A stretch of DNA of 64,000 nt, from NCBI RefSeq assembly GCF_041021895.1, contig NZ_CP157428.1:620001-684000 (forward strand), in the 5' to 3' direction. A program made the position numbers and the translations under genes. Origin of the DNA: Acinetobacter sp. XH1741. Lineage in GTDB: Bacteria > Pseudomonadota > Gammaproteobacteria > Pseudomonadales > Moraxellaceae. The notes under the pieces were generated by a model that searched no databases, was not told the DNA's origin, and was given only the letters and a program-made list of their open reading frames with translations. Of this stretch, positions 10,655-20,904 are shown in pieces; the stretch's first letter is position 1, and the number at the start of each line of letters is the position of its first letter.

Positions 10655-12361
10655 ATGCAAACATTTTCTCCTCAAGCAGTGATCGAACGTTTACAGAATA
10701 TTGTAGGGCGCACTCATGTTTTGACCGATGACCAAAGTACGCGTCAGTACCGTCAAGGTCGACGTTTTGGTGAGGGGAAAGTGCTGGCTGTGGTGGTGCC
10801 AGGCACTTTACTAGAGCAATGGCAGGTGCTCCAAGCTGCGATTGAGGCAGACTGTATTGTAATTATGCAGGCGGCCAATACAGGACTCACTGGTGGTTCA
10901 ACCCCGTATGGCGATGATTATGATCGTCCTGTTTTAGTCATGAGTACTCGTCGCTTAAAGGGCATTCAAGTCATTCATGACGGTAAGCAAGTGATTTGTT
11001 TACCGGGTGCGACCTTAGACAATTTAGAGCAAATTTTAAAAGACTATGATCGTGAACCTCATTCGGTGATTGGTTCATCTTGTATTGGGGCATCGGTACT
11101 GGGCGGGGTGTGTAATAACTCTGGTGGTGCGTTGGTACGCCGTGGTCCTGCGTATACTGAACTGGCGTTATATGCTCAAGTGAATGCTGCTGGTCAATTA
11201 GAACTGGTGAACCACTTAGGGGTGAATTTAGGCTCGACTCCCGAAGAGATTTTGACTCGTTTAGAGAAGCAGAAATATCAAGCTGTAGATATTTTAGATG
11301 ACAATGAAAAGCAGGCGTCCGACCATCGTTATGCCCACGATGTGACGCAAGTAGATGAAGATACGCCTGCTCGTTTTAATGCAGACCCGTCACGTTTGTT
11401 TGAAGCATCGGGTTCGGCAGGTAAAGTGTGTGTATTTGCGGTTCGTCTTGATACTTATGAAAAAGTAGAGAGCAATGTCTTTTATATTGGTACTAATGAT
11501 GCCGATGATTTAACCGCTATTCGCCGTTATTTACTGACTTCACTGCCAAGCCTGCCGATTGCAGGTGAATACATTCATCGAGATGCTTATTTAATTGGTG
11601 AAAAGTACGGAAAAGACACATTCTTATTTATTGAGAAATTTGGTACAGCCAATGTTCCCAAAGCTTTTGCGATGAAAGATAAAGTCGATGGTTTCTTAGA
11701 ACGATTTAAAATTAAAGGCTTAACGGATCATATTTTACAGGCGATTACGTTCTTTTTACCGAGTCATTTACCGAAGCGTATGACTGAATATCGAGATCGT
11801 TATGAGCATCATTTAGTGCTACGTGTTGAAAATAACTCGAAAGTACAAACTGAGCAGTTTTTAAAAGAATATTTTGCAGTGCACCAGTCAGGTAGCTATT
11901 TCGTATGTAGCGAAGAAGAAGGGCGAAAGGCTTTCTTACACCGTTTTGCGATTGCAGGGGCGGCAATTCGTTATCGTGATACTCACCGTAGTGAAGTTGA
12001 AGATATTGTGGCGCTTGATATTGCTTTACGTCGTAATGACCGCGAATGGGTAGAGCAACTGCCAGCTGAGATGGAAAATAAAATTCTCCATAAACTCTAT
12101 TATGGACATTTCTTTTGTCATGTTTTCCATCAGGACTATATTCTTAAAAAGGGTAATGACCCATTAGACATGGAACACCAAATGTGGAAGTTGCTGGATG
12201 TACGCCGTGCTGAATATCCGGCAGAGCATAATGTCGGGCATCTCTACATTGCCAAGCCTGCATTGGCCAATTTCTATCAAAAACTCGACCCAACCAATAG
12301 CTTTAATGTGGGTATTGGTCATACCTCAAAACTAAAATATTGGGGCAAAGCTAAATCGTAA
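10655..12361 (+). CDS. dld: FAD-dependent D-lactate dehydrogenase (quinone)
   Basis: This 568-residue peripheral membrane flavoprotein oxidises D-lactate to pyruvate. The PCMH-type FAD domain is N-terminal (VVVPGTLLEQW, ANTGLTGGSTPYGDDYDRP, and SSCIGASVLGGVCNNSGGALVRRGPA around residues 130-155). The membrane-binding/cap domain of Dld follows. I chose ATG 10655, which has AAGGAA 6 nt upstream; the frame stays open further upstream only through hairpin-rich intergenic sequence. The length agrees with E. coli Dld (571). It complements lldD so that both lactate enantiomers are used, but it has its own 5' region. Confidence 0.95.
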   Translation: MQTFSPQAVIERLQNIVGRTHVLTDDQSTRQYRQGRRFGEGKVLAVVVPGTLLEQWQVLQAAIEADCIVIMQAANTGLTGGSTPYGDDYDRPVLVMSTRRLKGIQVIHDGKQVICLPGATLDNLEQILKDYDREPHSVIGSSCIGASVLGGVCNNSGGALVRRGPAYTELALYAQVNAAGQLELVNHLGVNLGSTPEEILTRLEKQKYQAVDILDDNEKQASDHRYAHDVTQVDEDTPARFNADPSRLFEASGSAGKVCVFAVRLDTYEKVESNVFYIGTNDADDLTAIRRYLLTSLPSLPIAGEYIHRDAYLIGEKYGKDTFLFIEKFGTANVPKAFAMKDKVDGFLERFKIKGLTDHILQAITFFLPSHLPKRMTEYRDRYEHHLVLRVENNSKVQTEQFLKEYFAVHQSGSYFVCSEEEGRKAFLHRFAIAGAAIRYRDTHRSEVEDIVALDIALRRNDREWVEQLPAEMENKILHKLYYGHFFCHVFHQDYILKKGNDPLDMEHQMWKLLDVRRAEYPAEHNVGHLYIAKPALANFYQKLDPTNSFNVGIGHTSKLKYWGKAKS

Positions 12362-12372
12362 TATCGAGACAT

Positions 12373-12398
12373 AAAAAAGGCGCCGAAGCGCCTTTTTT
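12373..12398. terminator. Bidirectional terminator dld/aminotransferase
   Basis: AAAAAAGGCGC, loop CGAA, GCGCCTTTTTT is a perfect stem with a tetraloop, A-tract and T-tract. It lies 12 nt after the dld stop and serves the convergent aminotransferase gene too. Confidence 0.95.
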
Positions 12399-12408
12399 AG
12401 TAGATGTC

Positions 12409-13623
12409 TTATGCTGCTTCTACTGATTTAGCAAGTACTTCAGCCATCGCTTTAGCAACAGTATAAACATTGTTCATGTTTAAACCTGCTACACAAATAC
12501 GACCACTACGTACTAAGTAGATTGCATATTCTTCACGCAAGATATCTACTTGCTCAGCAGTTAGACCTGTGTAGCTGAACATACCTTTTTGGTTTACAAG
12601 GTAGCTAAAGTCACGGTCTGGTAATGCTTTAGTGAGTTCATCTTTCAAGATGCTACGCATTTTAATAATACGCTCACGCATCTCTTTTACTTCACCTTGC
12701 CATTGTTGGTTAAGTTCAGCGTCATTTAACACTTCATCAACCAACCAAGCGCCTGTTGTAGGAGGGCTAGAGTAAATACGGCGTACAGTCGCTTTTAATT
12801 GACCGAATGTGCACTGAGCAGCTTCTGCATCGTCACATACGAAAGTTAAGCCGCCAACGCGCTCGCCATATAAAGAGAAGATTTTAGAGAACGAGTTGCT
12901 CACGATGAAGTTTAGACCTGCTTGGTCTAAAGCACGGATTGCATACGCATCTTCTTCCATACCGTCACCAAAACCTTGGTAAGCAATGTCTAGGAATGGA
13001 ATAAGGTTACGGTCTTTTAATACTGCAATTACTTGGTCCCACTGCGCTGGGTTTAAGTCAGCACCAGTTGGGTTGTGGCAGCATGGGTGCAACAACACAA
13101 TGCTTTGCTCAGGCAAAGTTTTAAGTGTAGAAAGCATACCGTCAAAATCTACACCACGAGTTTCGTTGTCGAAATATGGGTAGAAATGAGTTTTGATACC
13201 AGCGCCATTGAAAATCGCAACGTGGTTATCCCAAGTTGGTTGGCTTACCCAAACGTCTGAATTTGGGAAATAAGTTTTTAAGAAATCCGCACCAACTTTC
13301 AATGCACCTGAGCCACCAAGCGTTTGGATGGTCACAGCGCGGCCAGCTTTAACTGCTGGGCTGTTTGCACCAAATAAAAGTGCTTGAATTGCTTCGCGGT
13401 AAGGTTTGAAGCCTTCCATTGGCAAATAAAGTTTGGTTTTACCGTTTTTAGGCTCAATACGCTTTTGCGCCTCGATAATAGTCTCTAACTGAGGAACAAT
13501 ACTGTCTTCGTTATAATAAAGACCAATACTCAAGTTTACTTTTTCAGAACGAGTGTCAGCATTGAACTGTTCCATTAAAGATAAAATTGGGTCGCCTGCG
13601 TATGGGGGGATATGTTGAAACAT
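12409..13623 (-). CDS. tyrB: Aromatic amino acid/aspartate aminotransferase
   Basis: This 404-residue class I PLP aminotransferase transfers amino groups between aspartate or aromatic amino acids and 2-oxoglutarate. The PLP lysine lies in [16 protein letters not shown]. The N-terminal [12 protein letters not shown] and [12 protein letters not shown] (PLP-binding Asn) are typical of the AspC/TyrB Ia subgroup. The start at 13623 (MFQHIPPY) has AAAGGA in front of it, whereas an upstream in-frame ATG lacks a good site. E. coli TyrB and AspC are 397 and 396 aa. I cannot separate TyrB from AspC by specificity, so the symbol is tentative. Confidence 0.85.
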   Translation of the reverse strand: MFQHIPPYAGDPILSLMEQFNADTRSEKVNLSIGLYYNEDSIVPQLETIIEAQKRIEPKNGKTKLYLPMEGFKPYREAIQALLFGANSPAVKAGRAVTIQTLGGSGALKVGADFLKTYFPNSDVWVSQPTWDNHVAIFNGAGIKTHFYPYFDNETRGVDFDGMLSTLKTLPEQSIVLLHPCCHNPTGADLNPAQWDQVIAVLKDRNLIPFLDIAYQGFGDGMEEDAYAIRALDQAGLNFIVSNSFSKIFSLYGERVGGLTFVCDDAEAAQCTFGQLKATVRRIYSSPPTTGAWLVDEVLNDAELNQQWQGEVKEMRERIIKMRSILKDELTKALPDRDFSYLVNQKGMFSYTGLTAEQVDILREEYAIYLVRSGRICVAGLNMNNVYTVAKAMAEVLAKSVEAA

Positions 13624-13846
13624 TAAAAAAGTCCTTTCATTCAACAATATGCATAGTGTTCGGTTTTTTCTGTTTCGAAAAATACGTCACAACTATGTCG
13701 ATGCTCAATAATGTACCAATAAAGCTACCGTGAAGCACCTGATAATTTCACTAATATCGATATTTTCTGGCTGAAAATGATAAAAAGATTTAAAAGAAAT
13801 TACGGTAAATAGATACTAATTTCTAACTCATGATTTCATTCAAGCA

Positions 13847-13887
13847 GATTGTCTACAATCTTGCTGTAATACATTGGTTGTAGACTA
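13847..13887. promoter_or_regulatory. Distal GntR operator pair upstream of the prp operon
   Basis: GATTGTCTACAATC (13847-13860) is a palindrome around TTGTCTACAA, and TTGTAGACTA (13878-13887) matches the same TTGT-N2-ACAA pattern at all but one position. The same core occurs at 14127-14138 next to gntR. The centres are close to three helical turns apart, compatible with two dimers on one DNA face. Between here and gntR I see no gene. Confidence 0.6.
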
Positions 13888-14126
13888 AAGTTTGAAACAA
13901 AAGTTTATTGACTAAAAAGCAAGCCATAAATAGTCATACAACTATAGGCAAACTAAGTATAAATAATTGTTTTATAAATATTAAATAGTAAGTGGTGTCA
14001 TGCTTTAAACATAAGGTGAAATGTCAGGCCTAACGATAAAAATTGACCTGATGCGTTCTGTAAAGTGTCAACAATCACCTTGATTTTTTTCATTCATACC
14101 GCTATAAAACTCATAATTGATTAAAA

Positions 14127-14138
14127 ATTGTCGACAAT
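14127..14138. promoter_or_regulatory. Proximal GntR operator abutting the gntR start codon
   Basis: ATTGTCGACAAT is a perfect 12-bp palindrome whose last base directly precedes the gntR ATG at 14139. It occupies the place where a Shine-Dalgarno would be. It shares the TTGT-N2-ACAA core with 13847-13860, which suggests autoregulation of the gntR-prp operon. Confidence 0.7.
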
Positions 14139-14849
14139 ATGCAAGATTTGACCTTCGCACCAGAGCCATTACAGAGTCAGGGAAGAACACTGACCGAGAA
14201 TGTATTTAAACAAATACAGACGGCGATTGTTTTGGGTCAAATTCCGGCAGGTAGCAAAATTTCTGAGCCTGAACTGGCGCGCACGTATGGTATTAGTCGT
14301 GGGCCTTTGCGTGAAGCAATTCATCGCCTTGAAGGGCAGCGTTTAGTTGAGCGTACTGCACATGTGGGTGCGCGCGTGGTTTCGCTATCCTTGCAACAGT
14401 TTAAAGAGCTTTACCAAATTCGTGCGTCTTTAGAAGGTTTAGCCTGCAAACTTGCTGCACAGCATATTGATAAAAAGCAAATCTTGGCACTGCGTGATGT
14501 TTTGCGTATGCATGCCGAAGATGAAAACTTTAAAGCAGGTAAAGGATATTACTTGCAAGAAGGGCAGGACGATTTTCACTACTGCATTATCAAAAGTAGT
14601 GGTAATAAAACCCTAGAAAAAATGCTATGTGATGAGCTTTATCACCTCATCCGCATGTACCGAATTCAATTTTCAAACACACCCGATCGACCGAGCAAAG
14701 CTTGGGACGAACATATCCGTATTTTAGATGCAATTGCAGAAGGTGATGGTGAACTTGCCGAGCTGCTGATGCATCGACATATCAATGCTTCTTACAAAAT
14801 TATTGAGCAAACACTGCTACAAGCACAAGGAGAACATAACAATGGCTAA
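14139..14849 (+). CDS. GntR/FCD regulator of the methylcitrate operon
   Basis: The 236-residue protein has a winged helix at about residues 17-80 ([26 protein letters not shown]) and a C-terminal FCD domain with [13 protein letters not shown] and HRHINAS ligand/metal motifs. It is the first gene of gntR-prpB-prpC-acnD and overlaps prpB by 8 nt. It probably represses the operon and responds to a propionate-pathway intermediate; this is inferred from position. No Shine-Dalgarno is visible because a palindrome fills the sequence before the ATG. Many proteobacteria instead use the sigma-54 activator PrpR at this place. Confidence 0.88.
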   Translation: MQDLTFAPEPLQSQGRTLTENVFKQIQTAIVLGQIPAGSKISEPELARTYGISRGPLREAIHRLEGQRLVERTAHVGARVVSLSLQQFKELYQIRASLEGLACKLAAQHIDKKQILALRDVLRMHAEDENFKAGKGYYLQEGQDDFHYCIIKSSGNKTLEKMLCDELYHLIRMYRIQFSNTPDRPSKAWDEHIRILDAIAEGDGELAELLMHRHINASYKIIEQTLLQAQGEHNNG

Positions 14850-15726
14850 ACAATCCGCAGGTCAGCTATTTCGCGATGCAGTAGCCCAAGAAAAGCCATT
14901 ACAAGTGGTTGGAACCATCAACGCCAATCATGCACTTTTGGCAAAACGTGCAGGTTATAAAGCGATTTACTTATCAGGTGGTGGTGTAGCCGCTGGTTCT
15001 TTAGGCTTACCTGATTTGGGAATTAGTAACCTTGATGATGTGTTGACAGACGTACGCCGTATTACCGATGTATGTGATCTTCCATTATTGGTCGATGCGG
15101 ACACAGGTTTTGGTGCTTCTGCATTTAACATTGCACGTACGACTAAAGCACTGATTAAGTTTGGTGCTGCGGCAATGCACATTGAAGACCAAGTGGGCGC
15201 AAAACGTTGTGGTCACCGTCCGAACAAAGCCATTGTGACTCAAGAAGAAATGGTTGACCGTATTAAAGCAGCGGTTGATGCGCGTGGTGATGACAGCTTC
15301 GTGATTATGGCTCGTACCGACGCATTGGCAGTAGATGGCTTACAAGCTGCAATTGACCGTGCTGGTGCTTACATTGAAGCGGGTGCAGACATGTTATTCC
15401 CTGAAGCAATTACCGAGCTTGATATGTACAAGCAATTTGCTCAGAAGACTGGCGCACCAATTTTGGCAAACATTACCGAGTTTGGTTCCACACCACTGTT
15501 TACCACTGAAGAGTTAGCATCTGCCGATGTAAGCCTTGCGCTTTATCCGCTTTCTGCTTTCCGTGCCATGAATAAAGCAGCCGAAACTGTGTATGAAACC
15601 TTGCGTAAAGAAGGCACACAAAAGAACGTGGTTGATATTATGCAAACGCGTAAAGAGTTATATGAACGCATTAATTACTATGCATTTGAAGACTACTTAG
15701 ACAACGCATTTGCTAAAAAGAAATAA
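14842..15726 (+). CDS. prpB: 2-methylisocitrate lyase
   Basis: This 294-residue isocitrate-lyase/PEP-mutase-family enzyme cleaves 2-methylisocitrate to pyruvate and succinate, the last step of the methylcitrate cycle. Visible motifs are [24 protein letters not shown] (Mg-binding Asp) and the catalytic-cysteine loop KRCGHRPNK (cf. KKCGH in isocitrate lyases). ATG 14842 was chosen because AAGGAG lies 9 nt upstream; an in-frame upstream extension lies inside gntR. The length agrees with E. coli PrpB (296). Confidence 0.97.
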   Translation: MAKQSAGQLFRDAVAQEKPLQVVGTINANHALLAKRAGYKAIYLSGGGVAAGSLGLPDLGISNLDDVLTDVRRITDVCDLPLLVDADTGFGASAFNIARTTKALIKFGAAAMHIEDQVGAKRCGHRPNKAIVTQEEMVDRIKAAVDARGDDSFVIMARTDALAVDGLQAAIDRAGAYIEAGADMLFPEAITELDMYKQFAQKTGAPILANITEFGSTPLFTTEELASADVSLALYPLSAFRAMNKAAETVYETLRKEGTQKNVVDIMQTRKELYERINYYAFEDYLDNAFAKKK

Positions 15727-15792
15727 GAAGTAAAACACGGTACATATGCCGTGTTCCCCAAATAATTTAAATAGATAGGAAAGGAAAATCTT

Positions 15793-16950
15793 ATGAGCTC
15801 AAATGAAACAACAACAGGCTTCAAACCAAAAAAATCAGTTGCACTTAGTGGACAAGTTGCAGGCAACACAGCACTGTGTACCGTAGGACGTAGCGGTAAC
15901 GACTTGCACTATCGTGGCTATGACATTCTTGACCTTGCAGCGGGTAGCCAGTTTGAAGAAGTTGCGCACTTGCTCGTACATGGCAAATTACCAAACAAAG
16001 CTGAACTCAAAGCCTATAAAGCAAAATTAAAAGCACTTCGTGGCTTACCAGCAGCACTGAAAACTGCACTTGAACAATTACCACCGTCTGCGCACCCAAT
16101 GGATGTCATGCGTACAGGTGTATCAGTTCTTGGGTGCTTAACGCCAGAACACGAAGACCACAATGAAGCGGGTGCAAAAGACATTGCTGATAAATTAATG
16201 GCAAGCCTAGGCTCAATGCTGCTCTATTGGTATCACTTCAGCAACAACGGTCGTCGTATTGAAGTTGAAACTGATGACGACTCAATTGCAGCGCATTTCT
16301 TACATTTGCTTCATGGCGAAAAACCATCTGAAGAATGGATTCAAGCAATGCATACATCTCTTATTTTGTATGCTGAGCACGAGTTCAACGCATCTACATT
16401 TACGTCACGTGTGGTTGCAGGTACAGGCTCTGACATGTACTCGGCAATTACAGGTGGTATTGGTGCACTTCGCGGACCTAAACATGGTGGTGCAAACGAA
16501 GTTGCATTCGTGATTCAACAACGTTACGACAACGCAGACGAAGCAGAAGCTGACATTCGCAAACGTGTTGAAAATAAAGAAGTTGTGATTGGTTTTGGTC
16601 ACCCTGTATATACAGTTTCTGACCCACGTAACGAAGTGATCAAGAAAGTGGCGCACGACTTGGCACAAGCGCAAGAGAACACCAAAATGTACCTTATCGC
16701 TGAGCGTTTAGAAGCAGTGATGAAAGAAGTGAAAAACATGTTCCCGAACCTCGACTGGTTCAGTGCAGTGAGCTATCACTTAATGGGTGTTCCAACTGCA
16801 ATGTTCACACCATTGTTCGTGATTGCACGTACAGCAGGTTGGTCAGCGCACGTGATTGAACAACGCCAAGACGGCAAAATCATTCGTCCAAGCGCGAACT
16901 ACACAGGCCCTGAAAACCTCGAATTTAAACCATTGGCGGAGCGTGGTTAA
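15793..16950 (+). CDS. prpC: 2-methylcitrate synthase
   Basis: This 385-residue citrate-synthase-fold enzyme condenses propionyl-CoA with oxaloacetate. The family signature [13 protein letters not shown] (about residues 271-283) holds a catalytic His, GGANEVAF holds another His-rich active-site stretch (KHGGAN), and the catalytic Asp lies in the C-terminal part around LDWFSAV. AGGAAAGGA precedes the ATG. Length and sequence context (between prpB and acnD) favour PrpC over GltA, which is longer (about 425). Confidence 0.96.
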   Translation: MSSNETTTGFKPKKSVALSGQVAGNTALCTVGRSGNDLHYRGYDILDLAAGSQFEEVAHLLVHGKLPNKAELKAYKAKLKALRGLPAALKTALEQLPPSAHPMDVMRTGVSVLGCLTPEHEDHNEAGAKDIADKLMASLGSMLLYWYHFSNNGRRIEVETDDDSIAAHFLHLLHGEKPSEEWIQAMHTSLILYAEHEFNASTFTSRVVAGTGSDMYSAITGGIGALRGPKHGGANEVAFVIQQRYDNADEAEADIRKRVENKEVVIGFGHPVYTVSDPRNEVIKKVAHDLAQAQENTKMYLIAERLEAVMKEVKNMFPNLDWFSAVSYHLMGVPTAMFTPLFVIARTAGWSAHVIEQRQDGKIIRPSANYTGPENLEFKPLAERG

Positions 16951-19556
16951 TGAACACAAAATACCGTAAACCGCTGGCAGGTACCCAGCTTGAATATTAC
17001 GACGTGCGTCAAGCCGTTGAAGATATTCAGCCAGGCGCATACGAAAAACTGCCTTACACGTCTAAAGTACTCGCAGAGCAATTGGTACGCCGTGCCGATG
17101 CCGAGAACTTAACTGCTTATTTAACGCAGTTGATTGAAGGCCGTCAGGACTTGGATTTTCCTTGGTACCCTGCGCGCGTGGTGTGTCATGACATCTTAGG
17201 TCAAACAGCATTGGTTGACCTTGCAGGCTTGCGTGATGCGATTGCTGACAAAGGCGGTGACCCATCTAAAGTCAACCCAGTTGTGCCGACTCAGCTTATT
17301 GTCGACCACTCTTTAGCAGTGGAATACGGTGGTGCTGACCCAGACGCTTTTGAAAAAAACCGTGCTGTTGAAGACCGTCGTAATGAAGACCGTTTCCACT
17401 TTATTGAGTGGACTAAAACAGCATTTAAAAATGTCGATGTGATCCCTGCGGGGAACGGCATTATGCACCAGATTAACCTAGAGAAAATGTCTCCGGTCAT
17501 TCAGGCGCGTGATGGCGTAGCATTCCCTGACACATGCGTAGGCACAGACTCACACACACCACATACAGACGCTTTGGGTGTAATTTCTGTGGGCGTGGGT
17601 GGTTTAGAAGCTGAAAACGTAATGTTGGGCCGTGCATCTTGGATGCGTCTGCCAGACATTATTGGTGTTGAGTTTGTAGGTCAGCGTCAGGCAGGCATTA
17701 CTGCAACAGATATTGTGCTTGCTCTAACTGAGTTCTTGCGTAAAGAGCGTGTAGTCGGTGCATATCTTGAGTTCTTTGGTGAAGGTGCTGACAGTATGTC
17801 TGTGGGCGACCGTGCAACCATTTCGAACATGACACCAGAATATGGCGCTACGGCTGCCATGTTCTACATCGACCAAAACACAATCGACTACTTACGCCTT
17901 ACAGGCCGTGAAGATGCTCAAGTGGCATTGGTTGAACAGTACGCAAAAGAAATCGGCCTTTGGGCATCTGATATGACCAAAGCAGAGTACCCACGTGTAC
18001 TTCGTTTTGACCTATCAAAAGTAACACGTAACATTGCTGGTCCATCAAACCCACATGCACGTGTTTCAACTGCGGACCTAAAAGAAAAAGGTATTGCAGG
18101 TGTTGTTGAAAACCGTTCTGATGGTTTAATGCCTGATGGCGCAATTATTATTGCTGCAATTACTTCATGTACTAACACTTCTAACCCACGTAACACTGTG
18201 GCGGCAGGTTTGTTGGCACGTAAGGCAAATGAGCTTGGTTTAGTTCGTAAACCTTGGGTGAAATCATCATTTGCACCGGGTTCAAAAGCGGCTGCACTTT
18301 ACCTTGAAGAAGCAGGTGTTCTAAAAGACTTAGAAAAACTTGGTTTTGGTATTGTGGCTTACGCTTGTACGACGTGTAATGGTATGTCGGGTGCGTTAGA
18401 TCCAGTTATCCAACAAGAAATTATTGACCGTGACTTGTACGCAACAGCAGTACTTTCTGGTAACCGTAACTTCGATGGTCGTATCCATCCTTATGCAAAA
18501 CAAGCATTCCTAGCATCTCCACCGCTTGTTGTGGCGTATGCAATTGCGGGTACGATTCGTTTTGATATTGAAAAAGATGCGTTAGGTCATGACAAAGAAG
18601 GTAACCCGATTTACCTCAAAGACATTTGGCCATCTGATGCTGAAATTGATGCCTTAGTAAAACAAGCCGTGAAGCCTGAACAGTTCCGTAAAGTCTACAT
18701 TCCAATGTTTGACTTAGGCGTAACCGAAGAAGCTGAAAGCCCACTTTACGACTGGCGTCCGCAGAGTACTTACATCCGCCGTCCGCCATATTGGGAAGGG
18801 GCGTTGGCTGCACCACGTACTTTGGCGAACATGCGTCCGCTTGCGATTTTGGGTGACAACATCACCACTGACCACTTGTCGCCTTCAAATGCAATTTTGA
18901 TGGACTCGGCTGCGGGTGAATACCTTCACAAAATGGGCGTACCAGAAGAAGACTTCAACTCATACGCAACCCACCGGGGTGACCATTTGACTGCACAACG
19001 TGCAACCTTTGCTAACCCGAAACTCTATAACGAAATGGTGGTTCGCTCAGACGGTACCATTAAGCAAGGTTCAAAAGCGCGTGTAGAGCCAGAAGGCGAA
19101 GTGATGCGTATGTGGGAAGCAATTGAAACCTATATGAACCGTAAACAGCCGTTAATCATTATTGCGGGTGCTGACTACGGTCAGGGCTCGAGCCGTGATT
19201 GGGCTGCAAAAGGTGTACGCCTTGCAGGTGTTGAAGCGATTGTGGCAGAAGGTTTTGAACGTATTCACCGTACTAACTTGGTGGGTATGGGGGTGTTACC
19301 ACTTGAGTTTAAACCGGGTGTAAACCGCAAGACTTTAAAACTAGATGGTACAGAGCTTTATAGCGTGATTGGTAATATCGCACCGCGTTCGACTTTAACT
19401 TTAGTGATTGAACGTGCTACTGCGGATGGTAAAGAAGAGATTCTTGAAGTGCCTGTGACTTGTCGTTTAGATACAGAAGAAGAAGTTTCTGTATATGAAG
19501 CGGGCGGTGTATTACAGCGTTTTGCGCAAGACTTTTTAGAAGGTCAAGTGGCTTGA
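16950..19556 (+). CDS. acnD: Fe/S-dependent 2-methylisocitrate dehydratase
   Basis: This 868-residue aconitase-superfamily enzyme dehydrates 2-methylcitrate in the methylcitrate cycle. The [4Fe-4S] cysteines appear in ITSCTNTSNP and YACTTCNGMSG. GTDSHTPHTDALG, GDNITTDHLSPS and ADYGQGSSRDWAAKG are the aconitase substrate and swivel-domain motifs. The ATG overlaps the prpC stop as TAATG. The length matches AcnD rather than AcnA (about 890-920) or AcnB. In several genera AcnD works with the isomerase PrpF, usually encoded next to it, but no prpF follows here: a terminator and unrelated genes do. Confidence 0.94.
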   Translation: MNTKYRKPLAGTQLEYYDVRQAVEDIQPGAYEKLPYTSKVLAEQLVRRADAENLTAYLTQLIEGRQDLDFPWYPARVVCHDILGQTALVDLAGLRDAIADKGGDPSKVNPVVPTQLIVDHSLAVEYGGADPDAFEKNRAVEDRRNEDRFHFIEWTKTAFKNVDVIPAGNGIMHQINLEKMSPVIQARDGVAFPDTCVGTDSHTPHTDALGVISVGVGGLEAENVMLGRASWMRLPDIIGVEFVGQRQAGITATDIVLALTEFLRKERVVGAYLEFFGEGADSMSVGDRATISNMTPEYGATAAMFYIDQNTIDYLRLTGREDAQVALVEQYAKEIGLWASDMTKAEYPRVLRFDLSKVTRNIAGPSNPHARVSTADLKEKGIAGVVENRSDGLMPDGAIIIAAITSCTNTSNPRNTVAAGLLARKANELGLVRKPWVKSSFAPGSKAAALYLEEAGVLKDLEKLGFGIVAYACTTCNGMSGALDPVIQQEIIDRDLYATAVLSGNRNFDGRIHPYAKQAFLASPPLVVAYAIAGTIRFDIEKDALGHDKEGNPIYLKDIWPSDAEIDALVKQAVKPEQFRKVYIPMFDLGVTEEAESPLYDWRPQSTYIRRPPYWEGALAAPRTLANMRPLAILGDNITTDHLSPSNAILMDSAAGEYLHKMGVPEEDFNSYATHRGDHLTAQRATFANPKLYNEMVVRSDGTIKQGSKARVEPEGEVMRMWEAIETYMNRKQPLIIIAGADYGQGSSRDWAAKGVRLAGVEAIVAEGFERIHRTNLVGMGVLPLEFKPGVNRKTLKLDGTELYSVIGNIAPRSTLTLVIERATADGKEEILEVPVTCRLDTEEEVSVYEAGGVLQRFAQDFLEGQVA

Positions 19557-19586
19557 TACTTTAGTTAAACATTTTTAATTTTGTTC

Positions 19587-19620
19587 AAAAAAAGCCCTGT
19601 CTTAATGATGGGGTTTTTTA
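19587..19620 (+). terminator. Terminator of the prp operon
   Basis: CCCTGTC pairs with GATGGGG (with G-T pairs) around TTAAT, preceded by an A-run and followed by TTTTTT. It lies about 30 nt after acnD. Confidence 0.8.
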
Positions 19621-19666
19621 TATTATATAAGGGTTATATAGCGATATTAATATATGAGGAAATAAT

Positions 19667-20386
19667 GTGAGAAGAAAATCAAAAGAAACTGAAGATCTAA
19701 AAAAAATGTTTTTTGATATAATCAATACATCTTTATTCAAAATAATTTTAATCTCTTCTTTACTGCTAGCAATACTTTTATTTGTTTTTATTAATAAACT
19801 TAATGTAAAATTTGAATTCAATGTTAATTTTAAATATATTTCAATTTTATTATTCGGTTATTTGGTGTTTGTCGCATCTATTATTACTTTTTTTGAAAAT
19901 TATTTTATAAAAATTATGAAAGAGCCACTTTTAGCATTTCATTCTTTAAATAGTGATTTAAATAAATTGCTTAAATTGAGTGTAAATAAGAAAGCTACTG
20001 TTAAAGAAATTGCAATTTCATTGACTTACTTATTTTACGTAAAGAAAAAGAATTACTTAACTAAAATTATTCTTATATTGTGTGGATTAACTTTAGGATT
20101 ACTCAATATTTATTATTCAGAATGGCATTTATTAAAACTTTCTATAATTTGTATAGTTGCTTGGGGGTTAATTGTTCTTAAAGAAGATATTGTTGAATTT
20201 AGAATTAGAAAAGGTTGGTTTGGTACTAATAAGTATGAGGCGAAAGCTTTAATAGATTTTCTAATCAACAATTCTGATGATATTGATTTTACTGATGGAA
20301 ATGGAAAACTAAAGCGTACCTTATTTCCAGATACTACTACTTCTCCAGAAGCTGTGAAGCCAGTTGAGGATGGGGTAACAGTATGA
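19667..20386 (+). CDS. Unassigned four-helix membrane protein, first of a pair
   Basis: I do not recognise this 239-residue protein. It starts with GTG and a good AGGAA upstream. Four hydrophobic segments are visible (about residues 24-46, 56-80, 124-146 and 151-167), with short charged ends and an acidic Pro/Thr-rich C-terminus. The DNA is much more AT-rich than the flanking prp genes. Its TGA overlaps the next ATG as ATGA, so it is coupled to the second membrane protein. The pair stands alone between the prp terminator and a repeat that carries a terminator. Confidence 0.75.
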   Translation: MRRKSKETEDLKKMFFDIINTSLFKIILISSLLLAILLFVFINKLNVKFEFNVNFKYISILLFGYLVFVASIITFFENYFIKIMKEPLLAFHSLNSDLNKLLKLSVNKKATVKEIAISLTYLFYVKKKNYLTKIILILCGLTLGLLNIYYSEWHLLKLSIICIVAWGLIVLKEDIVEFRIRKGWFGTNKYEAKALIDFLINNSDDIDFTDGNGKLKRTLFPDTTTSPEAVKPVEDGVTV

Positions 20387-20829
20387 CAGGAAAAGTCGAT
20401 TTATATTCTAAATTCATAAGTCAGGGGCTTGATGTACTATTTGCAAAATATCCTACTCGAACTGGTTTAGGTCTTATTTTAGGATGTGTTCTATATTTTA
20501 TTATTAATCTTTTTAGACCATTTTTAGAAAAAATTGAGATAGTTGATTTTAATGCGGCTCCTTGGTGGGGGTGGTTATCTATTGGTTTAATAATAATGCA
20601 TATTCCTACTATAATTTCGGTATTTCATCTCAACTCAATAGGTAATGATACAGTTGATCAAGCATTAGAGTTAATAGAAAAAGGTGATTTTTCAAAGGCA
20701 GAGCGTCGGCAACACTTTAGAAACTTAATTGAAAAGGTGTCTAGTAATATAGCTTTGTCGCAAAATACTAATCGAGAAGTGCAGAAGATAGAAAAAGAGC
20801 TACAGCAAAATTCAGAGAATCAAGAATAG
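20383..20829 (+). CDS. Unassigned two-helix membrane protein, second of a pair
   Basis: I do not recognise this 148-residue protein. Two hydrophobic segments (about residues 26-44 and 61-84) are followed by a charged, probably coiled-coil C-terminus rich in Lys, Glu and Gln (about residues 100-148). It is translationally coupled to the preceding four-helix protein, so the two probably form one complex in the inner membrane. No enzyme motif is visible. Composition is AT-rich like its partner. Confidence 0.75.
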   Translation: MTGKVDLYSKFISQGLDVLFAKYPTRTGLGLILGCVLYFIINLFRPFLEKIEIVDFNAAPWWGWLSIGLIIMHIPTIISVFHLNSIGNDTVDQALELIEKGDFSKAERRQHFRNLIEKVSSNIALSQNTNREVQKIEKELQQNSENQE

Positions 20830-20904
20830 TATTAAATTAAGAATAAGTACTATTTTTTGAAAATATAAATTTCTCTTGAAATTAATGGTTTATTAATTAA
20901 TAAC

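Noticed and set aside
15727..15792. ACACGGTACATATGCCGTGT hairpin between prpB and prpC as a terminator
   Set aside because: The stem is short, has no T-run and lies within a clear operon. It may be an RNA-processing site at most.
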